Shown piece after piece: positions 1-7,521 of a stretch of DNA of 64,000 bases (positions within the stretch are counted from its first letter, which is position 1; each line of letters starts with the position of its first letter). The notes below the pieces were generated by a model. The model did no database searches. It was not told the origin of the DNA and saw only the letters and a program-made list of their open reading frames with translations. The translations under genes and the position numbers were made by a program. The stretch is from an uncultured Chitinophagaceae bacterium (lineage in GTDB: Bacteria > Bacteroidota > Bacteroidia > Chitinophagales > Chitinophagaceae), in assembly GCA_936908745.1 (NCBI GenBank), contig CAKZFX010000016.1, forward strand, positions 124,001 to 188,000, written 5' to 3'.

Positions 1-2
1 AT

Positions 3-704
3 GATGATGTATTGGCCTACGCTGCCAAGCTGAAAAAGAAAGACCCTTCTCAAAAAATCAGCTTCTATGTAGGTCGTGTGCAATATGACCAGGACAACTA
101 TGGCGAAGCCATTAAATACCTGACAGAAGCAGGAAAGGAAGATCCTGCAAACGCAGAAATCCCTTACCTGATCGGTCATAGCTATGCAGACATGATGAAC
201 TACAAACAGGCGATTCCTTTCTTCCAGAAAGCAATTGAACTGGACCCTGCAAAAAACTACTGGATCTATGAACTGGGCCTGATCTGCTACGCAATGCACG
301 ATGATAAAAATGCCCTGAAATACATTTTGCTGGCCGCTGAAAAAGGCTACAAAAGAGATAACGACTATCTTGAAAACCTTGGTATCGCTTACCTCAACGT
401 AGGTGATCTTGACCAGGGCGCAGCTATCATGGGCGAGATACTGAAAAGAAAACCAAGCGATCTGAACGTACTCAATATGCTGGCTGAGGCCTTCTACTAC
501 AAAGGAAAATACCAGCAGGCCATCGACTATTGGGACCAGGTGCTGTTTTATGATAAAGGCAATGCTTCTGCGCTGTATATGATTGGTATGAGCTACCAGA
601 AAAAAGGGGAGAAAGACAAAGGCATGGCGCTGTGTGATAAAGCAATCGAACTTGATCCTTCACTGGCCTCTTTAAAACAGAAGAAACAAATGATGGGTCT
701 TTAA
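3..704 (+). CDS. TPR-repeat protein, 5'-truncated by window edge
   Basis: The frame is open to the window edge (it begins D-D-V-L-A-Y), so the true start lies upstream; an in-frame TTG at 12 is not convincing. About 230 residues remain, made of successive 34-residue tetratricopeptide units, recognisable by GEAIKYL...DP, KQAIPFFQKAIELDP, KNALKYILLAAEKG, DQGAAIMGEILKRKP, QQAIDYWDQVLFYD and DKGMALCDKAIELDP. TPRs form helical scaffolds for protein-protein contacts; the partner cannot be read from the sequence. No signal peptide can be judged because the N terminus is missing. A UUCG-loop terminator follows 24 bases after the stop, so this is the last gene of its transcript. Confidence 0.85.
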   Translation, partial: DDVLAYAAKLKKKDPSQKISFYVGRVQYDQDNYGEAIKYLTEAGKEDPANAEIPYLIGHSYADMMNYKQAIPFFQKAIELDPAKNYWIYELGLICYAMHDDKNALKYILLAAEKGYKRDNDYLENLGIAYLNVGDLDQGAAIMGEILKRKPSDLNVLNMLAEAFYYKGKYQQAIDYWDQVLFYDKGNASALYMIGMSYQKKGEKDKGMALCDKAIELDPSLASLKQKKQMMGL

Positions 705-727
705 ATAACTCTTAGGTTGAATTTTTG

Positions 728-760
728 AAAGGCATCTCTTCGGAGGTGCTTTTTCTTTTA
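728..760 (+). terminator. Rho-independent terminator with UUCG loop
   Basis: Stem GCATCTC/GAGGTGC (732-738 with 743-749) closes a TTCG tetraloop and is followed by a T-rich run. It lies just downstream of the TPR gene. Confidence 0.85.
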
Positions 761-789
761 TGGAAGACTTTGTAGGATTGAAAAATAAA

Positions 790-831
790 CAATGAACAAT
801 ATGCAATGCGCAATGTTCAATATTCAATGAA
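790..831. repeat. Heptanucleotide array, CAATnnn x6
   Basis: CAAT recurs at 790, 797, 804, 811, 818 and 825, exactly every 7 bp, with three variable bases between cores (GAA, ATG, GCG, GTT, ATT, GAA). It fills the convergent spacer between the TPR gene and argS. Confidence 0.9.
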
Positions 832-874
832 GAGCAATAGCCAGGCGAAGGAGACTTTCTAACTAAGAATGCTG

Positions 875-902
875 GACTAAAGACTATTGACTCCCGACTA
901 TC
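875..902. repeat. Heptanucleotide array, GACTnnn x4
   Basis: GACT occurs at 875, 882, 889 and 896, exact 7-bp period. The array abuts the argS stop codon (903-905 on the minus strand). Confidence 0.85.
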
Positions 903-2681
903 CTACATCCTGTCCGGCACCCGAATTCCCAGCAAACTCATCGACGAAGCAATCACATTGCCCGTCATCGCTGCCAGTTTCAAACGCAACTGTTTCTTCT
1001 CTTCTGACTCCGCATTCAATACTGAACACTCGGTATAAAATGAACTGAATGTTTTGGCTACGGTATAACCATAAATAGCCAGTGCGGAAGGATTATGCTC
1101 CACGCAAGCCTGTGCGATAATGGAAGGATACTGTTCCAGTAAAATAATCAACTCTTTCTCCAGCTTATGCAAAGCCGTAGGGAAACTATTGAAACTACTG
1201 TCGGGCATTTCTTTGCGCAGGATAGATTGGATCCTTGCATGGATAAACTGTATAAATGGCCCGGTAAAACCGTGGAAATCGATACTCTCTTCCGGGTTAA
1301 ACACCATTCTCTTCTTTGGATCAACACGCAGCAGGAAAAACTTCAACGCTCCCAAAGCAATCGTGTCATATAGTTCATTCAACTCGCCAGGATTGAAATC
1401 TTTTACCTTGCCGAGTTCTTCCGTTTTCTCCCTTGCCACTTTTTTCAACTCTTCAATAATATCATCGGCATCCACCACGGTACCTTCCCTTGTTTTCATC
1501 CGGCCGGTGGGCAACTCCACCATGCCATAACTCAGGTGATAAATGCCATCTGCATAAGGCTTGCCGAGCTTCTGCAAGATCAGTTTCAGCACTTTCATGT
1601 GATAATTCTGTTCATCCGCTATCACATAAATGCTCTGGTCATACTTATACTCGTTATACTTCTCTTCGGCCAGCCCGATATCCTGCGTGATATAAACCGA
1701 TGTGCCGTCTTTGCGCAACACCAGTTTTTCATCCAGCCCGTCAGCTGTCAGGTCAATCCACACGCTGCCATCTTCTTTCTTATAAAACACACCTTTTTGC
1801 AATCCATCTTCCACAAACTCTTTTCCTAATAAATAGGTATTGCTCTCAAAATAATTCTTGTCAAAATCACTTCCGATCTTCTTATAGGTTTCATTAAAAC
1901 CTTCATACACCCAGCCATTCATCTTTTCCCACAAAGCCCTTACTTGCGGGTTGCCATTTTCCCAATCCTGCAACATCTTGATAGTTTCCTGCATGATGGG
2001 TGCGTTCTTTTCCGCATCTTCCTTGCTCATGCCGCCCGCCATCAACTGTTCCATTTCTTTCTTATGCTCCACTCCAAACTGCACATAATAATCACCCACA
2101 AAATGATCACCTTTAATACCGGTGGAAGCCGGTGTGGCGCCATTGCCATACTTCAGCCATGCCACCATGGACTTACAAATATGTATGCCCCGGTCGTTCA
2201 TGATGGCTGTTTTAAAAACAGTGCAGCCCGAACGTTTCATGATCTCTGCCACGCTCCATCCTAGAAAATTATTCCGCAGGTGGCCAAGATGCAGCGGTTT
2301 ATTGGTGTTGGGAGAAGAATACTCCATGATCACCCGCTGACCGTTAGAAGGTAAATAGCCAAACTCGTTGCTGCTATAAGTTGCTTGTAAAAAATCAGTC
2401 CAGAAACTATCGGCAATGCTAAGATTCAGGAAACCTTTTATCACGTTATGGCCGGTAATCAATGCAGGATTATGCGCCATGAGGTCGGCACCCAGATCCT
2501 GTCCCAGTTGTTCCGGCGACTTCTTCAGTTGCTTGACAAAAGAAAATAATACAACAGTATAATCGCCCTCAAACTCCGGCTTGGTGGTACTGATCGTCAG
2601 GTCAGCAGGCGTCAGCGAATACTGGTAAAGCCTTTCAACGGACGCTATAACTGCTGTCTTTAACTGGGTAACAATGCTCAT
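903..2681 (-). CDS. argS: Arginyl-tRNA synthetase
   Basis: Class I aminoacyl-tRNA synthetase that charges tRNA-Arg with arginine in the cytoplasm. The 592-residue product has the family's usual length. It shows an N-terminal additional domain (about 1-105), the catalytic signature HLGH at residues 131-134 inside SSPNTNKPLHLGHLRNN, a KMSK-like loop around RMKTREG (near residue 395) and a C-terminal helical anticodon-binding (DALR) domain ending in RVPDRM. Start ATG at 2681; a perfect minus-strand TAAATTTG promoter box lies 20 bp upstream. It is monocistronic and divergent from the GtrA gene. The stop codon touches a heptanucleotide array. Confidence 0.97.
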   Translation of the reverse strand: MSIVTQLKTAVIASVERLYQYSLTPADLTISTTKPEFEGDYTVVLFSFVKQLKKSPEQLGQDLGADLMAHNPALITGHNVIKGFLNLSIADSFWTDFLQATYSSNEFGYLPSNGQRVIMEYSSPNTNKPLHLGHLRNNFLGWSVAEIMKRSGCTVFKTAIMNDRGIHICKSMVAWLKYGNGATPASTGIKGDHFVGDYYVQFGVEHKKEMEQLMAGGMSKEDAEKNAPIMQETIKMLQDWENGNPQVRALWEKMNGWVYEGFNETYKKIGSDFDKNYFESNTYLLGKEFVEDGLQKGVFYKKEDGSVWIDLTADGLDEKLVLRKDGTSVYITQDIGLAEEKYNEYKYDQSIYVIADEQNYHMKVLKLILQKLGKPYADGIYHLSYGMVELPTGRMKTREGTVVDADDIIEELKKVAREKTEELGKVKDFNPGELNELYDTIALGALKFFLLRVDPKKRMVFNPEESIDFHGFTGPFIQFIHARIQSILRKEMPDSSFNSFPTALHKLEKELIILLEQYPSIIAQACVEHNPSALAIYGYTVAKTFSSFYTECSVLNAESEEKKQLRLKLAAMTGNVIASSMSLLGIRVPDRM

Positions 2682-2701
2682 CTATATCCTTAATTTGGCA
2701 G

Positions 2702-2709
2702 CAAATTTA
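2702..2709 (-). promoter_or_regulatory. -7 promoter box of argS
   Basis: On the minus strand this reads TAAATTTG, a perfect match to the Bacteroidota TAnnTTTG element, 20 bp before the argS start. No clear -33 TTG was found at the expected distance. Confidence 0.55.
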
Positions 2710-2718
2710 CGTTTTGAA

Positions 2719-2750
2719 TTTGGCATTTGCTCTTTGTTTCAATTACTTTG
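2719..2750 (+). promoter_or_regulatory. Promoter of the GtrA-family gene
   Basis: TTTG (2719-2722), a 20-bp gap, then TTACTTTG (2743-2750; one mismatch to TAnnTTTG), 6 bp before the chosen ATG. Spacing fits the Bacteroidota -33/-7 pattern and the region is back-to-back with the argS promoter. Confidence 0.5.
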
Positions 2751-2756
2751 CCAGCC

Positions 2757-3272
2757 ATGCGCAGGCATATTCATAGCGTAAGGGACCTTGTGTTGCCCCT
2801 GATAGACTTTTTCTATCCCATTTTCAGGCGGATCATGCCGCTGCAAACCTATCGGTATGCGGCCTGTGGCGGTATCAATACCGTCGTAAGCCTCGGTTTG
2901 TACTATATTACGTTTAAATATATACTGAAAGCGCAGGATCTTGATCTTGGGTTCTTTGCCTTTAAATCACATACAGCGGCCCTGTTTATTGCCTTCTGCT
3001 TCAGCTTCCCGTTTGGCTTCTTTTTGATGAAATATGTAGTGTTCAGCGACTCGAACATGAAGGGCAAAATACAACTGCTGCGCTACTTCATGCTCTACCT
3101 GTTCAACCTTACCTTAAACTACCTGCTGCTAAAACTGCTGGTGGAACAATTCCATGTGTACCCGACTTTTGCGCAACTGATCACAACAGCCGTTATTATC
3201 TGCTTCAGCTATCTGGCACAAAGACACTTTACATTTAAAATAAAAGGTGCGGAAAAAGACCTTATAGACTAA
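2757..3272 (+). CDS. GtrA family membrane protein
   Basis: The 171-residue protein resembles the GtrA family: small four-helix inner-membrane proteins thought to flip or present lipid-linked sugars for glycosylation of cell-surface polymers. Four hydrophobic segments are visible, the first around YAACGGINTVVSLGLYYITF, the last near ITTAVIICFSYLAQRHFTFK; the G-G-x-N in helix 1 and the terminal Q-R-x-F-x-F are family hallmarks. The open frame extends to a TTG at 2727, but ATG 2757 is preferred because the promoter box ends at 2750. No glycosyltransferase partner is next to it. The 3' end overlaps the convergent DUF4403 gene by 11 bp. Confidence 0.88.
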   Translation: MRRHIHSVRDLVLPLIDFFYPIFRRIMPLQTYRYAACGGINTVVSLGLYYITFKYILKAQDLDLGFFAFKSHTAALFIAFCFSFPFGFFLMKYVVFSDSNMKGKIQLLRYFMLYLFNLTLNYLLLKLLVEQFHVYPTFAQLITTAVIICFSYLAQRHFTFKIKGAEKDLID

Positions 3273-4707
3273 AATCGATCGACTCCACCTGTACGGCCAG
3301 TGTGCCGTGGCAATTGCTGCGTATCACCAATTGTTTATCCATCGGGTAAATGCCGATCAGTTTGATATCAGCAATATTGCCGCTGCTGCGGATGCCTTTC
3401 ATCCATTCATGGTTCAATTGCTGGTTGATATTCGTCTTTGCCATTTCAATATACTCGGTAAGATCATACCTGGCGTACTTGCTGATCTCCGAAGTAATAC
3501 GTTTATTAAACAACCAATCGGCTGCCTTCAGCAAAGCGTCTTTTGACTTAATATCAAAATCAATATTGGTGATCTCCAGCATTTTTTTAGAATGATCGTA
3601 CACAGGTTTGCCTGTGAGATACAAAACACCATCATCCGTACCGCCAAACTCTACTTTGATGATCAGTTTTTCACTGTTAGCGCCATAGAGTTTACACTTC
3701 TTGATCACAAACTTCTTCTTTACCGGCCCTTTATTAAAATCAAACGACTTACCCGATGCCTGCGCATTCAGCAGGTTGCTCAATGAATCATAATTCAAAA
3801 CAGCATCCAGGAAAATATTAAAACCAGGTCTTGTACCAATATCAGTGATATTAGGTAACCATGAACTTTGCTCTGCCGGTTTTTCAAAACTGATCACAGG
3901 TCTTGCAGACAAGCCAAGGAACACATTCAACGAATCATTCTTCGCAGAAATACTATTGATGCGCAAACGCTGCGGATTGATCTGCAGCCAGCCCATACCG
4001 TATAGATCATATACTTTATTCAGTTGGTCCCACACTTGCTGAAACTTTGACTTCAGGTCCACCGTTCCATAATTCTTGTCCAGCTCTGCTTTGGATGCGT
4101 CCAGTTCCGTTTTCAAACCATTGAGCACTTGCTTGGTAATATCCTGTCCCCAGAAACACACTTCGCACTTATCCAATGCCTGTGGTTCATTTCTTTTGAT
4201 GGCTAACTTTATCTTATAATCCGGTTGAAAGGTCACGGTATTGGTAAACGAAACATTCACCCGGCGCTCCGGCTCACTAAAACCACAGCGGCAGGGAGAT
4301 GTCCACGGAGAAATAGCCACGCCGGCCACACAGGCCCTTGTAGAACCAATAATTCTGTAATAGCCGGTAAAACCCAGCGTCATCGAATTGCCGGCCGCTT
4401 TCATTTGCAGGGGGCTGCGGCGAAAAGAATACTTATAGCGGGTATCGCAGCCATCATATACCCAATCGTTCGGGTAATTAGGCGAGGTAAAAAGAGTGTC
4501 CACGCTTTTCTCTGCCATCGCATACACAGGTTTCAGGTTTACCTGTATAGGCACATTGATTTCTGATACAGGCAATGAATCCAGTTTAAAAGCGGTTTGT
4601 GCCAGTGTCGGCTTATCCGGGTTGATTTTACCCGGGTTCATCTTGGACGAGCAGGAGGCGAGAAAAATAAGGCCAGCCAGTAAAACAACAGATCCTTTTC
4701 CTTTCAT
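3262..4707 (-). CDS. DUF4403 family lipoprotein
   Basis: The 481-residue product begins with a lipoprotein signal (hydrophobic stretch, then LASC at about residues 16-19), so it should be lipidated and anchored in an envelope membrane. The body matches my memory of DUF4403 proteins: mixed beta segments, IPVQVNL-like opening strand (here INVPIQVNLKPVY), paired cysteines (CRCG, CEVC), a central RPVISFEKP block and a C-terminal domain ending in LAVQVESIDFSL. The biochemical function of the family is unknown; a lipid-binding-like envelope role has been guessed. It is single-gene, convergent and slightly overlapping with the GtrA gene. Confidence 0.8.
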   Translation of the reverse strand: MKGKGSVVLLAGLIFLASCSSKMNPGKINPDKPTLAQTAFKLDSLPVSEINVPIQVNLKPVYAMAEKSVDTLFTSPNYPNDWVYDGCDTRYKYSFRRSPLQMKAAGNSMTLGFTGYYRIIGSTRACVAGVAISPWTSPCRCGFSEPERRVNVSFTNTVTFQPDYKIKLAIKRNEPQALDKCEVCFWGQDITKQVLNGLKTELDASKAELDKNYGTVDLKSKFQQVWDQLNKVYDLYGMGWLQINPQRLRINSISAKNDSLNVFLGLSARPVISFEKPAEQSSWLPNITDIGTRPGFNIFLDAVLNYDSLSNLLNAQASGKSFDFNKGPVKKKFVIKKCKLYGANSEKLIIKVEFGGTDDGVLYLTGKPVYDHSKKMLEITNIDFDIKSKDALLKAADWLFNKRITSEISKYARYDLTEYIEMAKTNINQQLNHEWMKGIRSSGNIADIKLIGIYPMDKQLVIRSNCHGTLAVQVESIDFSL

Positions 4708-4831
4708 AGTTTACTTTGAAACACTAAAATAGCAAAATGAAGGAAAAGGAACTGTGAACAAATGATTATAGTAGTTAAAATTCTACAATAAAACAAGCGG
4801 CCTTTCTATTGCATAACGGCCTGTTTTTGCT

Positions 4832-4960
4832 TTACTTTATACTGTAATTGAAATCCGCCACCTTCAAACCCGACTTATGTTAACTATTGCCATCATCACC
4901 CTGCTTTGGCGCAATCCAAAAAGCCAGTTCTTCCTTCGTCGTGTATTCCGGATCACACCG
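4832..4960 (-). pseudogene. Possible decayed C-terminal gene fragment
   Basis: In one minus-strand frame the stretch reads like protein: EYTTKEELAFWIAPKQ...GNS, a single in-frame TAA, then HKSGLKVADFNYSIK and a stop. It has no start and I cannot name its family. It may be a residue of a gene lost between the DUF4403 and VOC genes, or chance. Confidence 0.25.
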
Positions 4961-4971
4961 TTAGCATTTCA

Positions 4972-5418
4972 TCACTGAGGCATTTCTTTTGGCTGTGTCA
5001 TGCTGAACCAATTGCCGCAACCATCTTTCACCACGCACTCAATACCATAAAACTGTTCTTTAGGATCAGTTAATTCAACACCTTTTGCTTTCAGTTCGGC
5101 GTGGGCTGCTTTGCAATCAGGCGTATACAATACACCGGCGCCCATAATTCCTTTTTCCAGCAAAACTTTAAAAGCGTTACGGCTTTCTTCATCAAAACCA
5201 TCGGGGCAGGTATCGCTCTTGATCATGCTTTCATGCAATACAGGCATTAACACGACTTCAAGGTCCGGTTGATCGGGCGCATTCACGGTGAGCCAGCGAT
5301 AGCCGTTCTCCATCGTTGCATCTGTATTTACTTTAAACCCCAGGATGTTGACATAAAAATGATACGCCTTTTCCTGGTCCAGCACGAAAAGGGTGTTGTG
5401 CGAAAACTTTGTTACCAT
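4972..5418 (-). CDS. VOC (glyoxalase/bleomycin-resistance) family protein
   Basis: A 148-residue vicinal-oxygen-chelate fold protein: two beta-alpha-beta-beta-beta modules starting with FSHNTLFVLDQEKAYHFYVN and AGVLYTPDCKAAHAELKAKG, with a closing ECVVKDGCGNWFSM block. VOC members bind a metal through His/Glu at module starts and act as isomerases, dioxygenases or antibiotic-sequestering proteins; the substrate cannot be inferred. It lies 65 bp downstream of an AraC-type regulator gene on the same strand, a common arrangement in Bacteroidota, so the regulator probably co-transcribes with or controls it. About 65 bp separate the genes, with no obvious terminator. Confidence 0.85.
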   Translation of the reverse strand: MVTKFSHNTLFVLDQEKAYHFYVNILGFKVNTDATMENGYRWLTVNAPDQPDLEVVLMPVLHESMIKSDTCPDGFDEESRNAFKVLLEKGIMGAGVLYTPDCKAAHAELKAKGVELTDPKEQFYGIECVVKDGCGNWFSMTQPKEMPQ

Positions 5419-5483
5419 ATAAATGATTTAGTGCAGTGAAGATAGGAGGGGCAGGGGAGGAAGACTTATTCAATCTTGCTTTT

Positions 5484-5906
5484 CTACTGCCCGATCTTAA
5501 ACTGGTCGATAAAACAATGCGGTATAAAACGTTTAGGTTCTTCCTTTGCCAGCTTCTTCTTCAGCCAGGCAATATTGCGGTAATACTGTGGAGAATACCC
5601 ACTTTGTTTGCGAAACAGGGAACTAAACGAACCGGGACTTTCAAACCCGATACGGTTGCATACGTCGGTGATGCTGATGCCTTCCTTTGCTAATAAAACT
5701 TTGGCGGCATCGATTCTTATCTGCGTCAGGTACTGGTGCGGCGTCTTCTTATAAATATGAGTGAAAAGGCGGTGAAAATGAAACCTTGATAAAAATGCCT
5801 GTTGTGAGATTTGATCAAGATCGATCGTTTCATGATAATTGCTGTCAATAAAGAGTTTGGCAGCTACAATACGGTCATATAATTCAGGCGTCAGTTTCAT
5901 TGGCAA
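5484..5906 (-). CDS. AraC family transcriptional regulator (HTH-only)
   Basis: A 140-residue protein made of little more than the AraC DNA-binding domain: first helix-turn-helix around IDLDQISQQAFLSRFHFHRL and second around ISITDVCNRIGFESPGSF, followed by the family signature FRKQSGYSPQYYR. It lacks a sensor domain, so either it senses through another protein or acts constitutively. It sits in a minus-strand group GNAT (6 bp upstream) - AraC - VOC (65 bp downstream), presumably one transcript. The C-terminal tail (KKKLAKEEPKRFIP) is basic. Targets are unknown; the adjacent VOC gene is the simplest candidate. Confidence 0.9.
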   Translation of the reverse strand: MPMKLTPELYDRIVAAKLFIDSNYHETIDLDQISQQAFLSRFHFHRLFTHIYKKTPHQYLTQIRIDAAKVLLAKEGISITDVCNRIGFESPGSFSSLFRKQSGYSPQYYRNIAWLKKKLAKEEPKRFIPHCFIDQFKIGQ

Positions 5907-5912
5907 ATGGGA

Positions 5913-6371
5913 CTATGAAAATAATGCCTTTTGCATACAAATACTGGTTTCCTCCATACCAATATACTGGCCATAATTGGGTATTACTTTATAGCCTGCT
6001 CTCTTATACAGCAAAGCAGCTTCGGGCTGCTGGTAACCCGTTTCCAGCACCATCTGTTGATGGCCCAACTCAGCCGCCCACTTTTCCAACTCCTGCAATA
6101 CGGCATGACCAACACCCTTGCCCCGGTGCTGATCGGCTGCAAACATCCGCTTTACTTCTGCGGAATGATCATCAAACTTTTTAAAACAACCACAACCTGC
6201 AGGCTCATTATTTACATAGGCAACGACAACATGAGGAATACTGTCTATCTTATTATATTGACTGTAGAAATCCTGCAATACACCATACTTCACCTGCAGG
6301 TACTGGTTCAACTCCTCCACCAATGCTTTAAAATCTTTATCCCCGCTGTCTGTTCGTTTTAATGTAATCAC
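5913..6371 (-). CDS. GNAT family N-acetyltransferase
   Basis: A 152-residue GNAT fold enzyme that would transfer acetyl from acetyl-CoA to an amine. The acetyl-CoA-binding motif A is clear (VKRMFAADQHRGKGVGHAVL, with the R-x-x-G-x-G loop), followed by motif B (MVLETGYQQPEAALLYKRAGY). The acceptor substrate is not predictable. It is the first gene of a tight minus-strand group with the AraC and VOC genes (6-bp gap to AraC), suggesting a small stress or resistance module. Confidence 0.9.
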   Translation of the reverse strand: MITLKRTDSGDKDFKALVEELNQYLQVKYGVLQDFYSQYNKIDSIPHVVVAYVNNEPAGCGCFKKFDDHSAEVKRMFAADQHRGKGVGHAVLQELEKWAAELGHQQMVLETGYQQPEAALLYKRAGYKVIPNYGQYIGMEETSICMQKALFS

Positions 6372-6461
6372 CTTTTTTATTTAAAAAAATCCGGCAATGA
6401 AAATATGATTTGCAAAATGTAGTCAAAAATACAGAGTAGTGATCCATAGGCCAATACTCTC

Positions 6462-6517
6462 GACTCACGACTGACGACTCACGACTGACGACTGAAGACT
6501 CACGATTCCCGACTCGT
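6462..6517. repeat. Heptanucleotide array, GACTnnn x8
   Basis: GACT cores at 6462, 6469, 6476, 6483, 6490, 6497, 6504 (GATT) and 6511, strictly every 7 bp; variable triplets are mostly CAC and GAC. The array runs into the 3' end of the next minus-strand gene and contains its stop codon. Confidence 0.92.
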
Positions 6518-7165
6518 AGGGTTCTTCCACTGTTTACCCAATCTTTCTATGGTTCCTTTAATGCGCTCCTTCTTTGTTTCTTCCCGTTTGGCAGTTACGA
6601 TCCATTCGATATACTCTTTCTTATTGGTAAACGACAAGGTTTCAAAAAACGCCGCTTCTTTCTTATGCTTTTTAAAGGCGGTGGCTAACTCATCCGGCAA
6701 TTTTACTTCTTTAGTTGTTGGATTTACCCAATTAAAAACTTCCCGTTCGGGTTTGCCGGCTTCTTTCTTCTTGTCCGCTTCTGTTTTAGACCGCAAGCCA
6801 AACACCGACCATGTATCATCAAATGAGATCAGGCTGATCCATGCCAGTTTATCGCCTTCGGCCAGCAGGCAATCCCATCCTTTATCTCTTGTAAGATCGG
6901 TCTGCATCCCCGAGCTGCCTTTGGGATAATATACCCAAACCGTCACTTCTGGTTTCAGCAACTTCATTACTTTGCCGAACTGTTTTTCCAGAAGCGCCTT
7001 ATTCTCCACAAACCAATGCACCTGGTCATACCTCGTTGAAGTATTGCTGATTCGTACACCTGTGGGCAACTTGCCCAACCCTTTTTCAAAAGCCGGAGGC
7101 GCATTCAGCGTCAGCAAGCTGTAGCCCTCTTTGATCTTTAACTTATCAATGATTGACTTTGTCAT
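6500..7165 (-). CDS. YdeI/OmpD-associated family protein with N-terminal DUF3052-like domain
   Basis: The 221-residue protein has two parts. Residues about 1-110 resemble DUF3052-type proteins (LLTLNAPPAFEKGLG, VHWFVENKALLEKQF, WVYYPKGSSGMQTDLTRDKG). Residues about 150-215 match the YdeI/OmpD-associated tail (LPDELATAFKKHKKEAAFF, SFTNKKEYIEWIVTAKREE, RIKGTIERLGKQWKNP). YdeI-type proteins have been linked to envelope-stress or peptide resistance in enterics; the role here is unknown. The last residues (about TSRES) and the stop codon lie inside a heptanucleotide array, so the C terminus looks to have been set by the repeat. Confidence 0.8.
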   Translation of the reverse strand: MTKSIIDKLKIKEGYSLLTLNAPPAFEKGLGKLPTGVRISNTSTRYDQVHWFVENKALLEKQFGKVMKLLKPEVTVWVYYPKGSSGMQTDLTRDKGWDCLLAEGDKLAWISLISFDDTWSVFGLRSKTEADKKKEAGKPEREVFNWVNPTTKEVKLPDELATAFKKHKKEAAFFETLSFTNKKEYIEWIVTAKREETKKERIKGTIERLGKQWKNPTSRES

Positions 7166-7203
7166 GAAATATATTTCTTAATAAATGTAGGGCATTCACT
7201 CAT

Positions 7204-7242
7204 AGTCAATAGCCGCAATTCTCAACTCAGCACTCTCCATCT
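7204..7242. repeat. Degenerate heptanucleotide array, AnTCnnn
   Basis: AGTC, AGCC, ATTC, ACTC, ACTC and ATCT start at 7204, 7211, 7218, 7225, 7232 and 7239, keeping an exact 7-bp period with a decayed core. It lies in the 356-bp divergent spacer before the M36 protease gene. The rest of that spacer shows no recognisable element. Confidence 0.65.
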
Positions 7243-7521
7243 TACCATGTCTTAAAAATACTACATTCACAGTTTGTTAACTATTGCTACATTTAGCCTT
7301 ACAAGTGTTAGCATAAATGCGGTAACACGTTGTAGTTTAAGCCATCCCGCCACTATTTCCCCAATGTGATTTATTGTTTCGCAAACAATGCTGTAGCCGG
7401 CAAAGCTATTGCAGGTTCCAGCCATTAATAAATAAGTACTTGTCGTACTGAAACTATTCAGTTATACAGGTGAAACTTTTTCAGGCTCTTATTTATTCAC
7501 GCTAAAAACAAAACAACCCTT

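Noticed and set aside
3..14. TTG at 12 as the start of the TPR gene
   Set aside because: The frame is open to the window edge and the protein begins inside a TPR-like region, so the gene is truncated rather than starting there.
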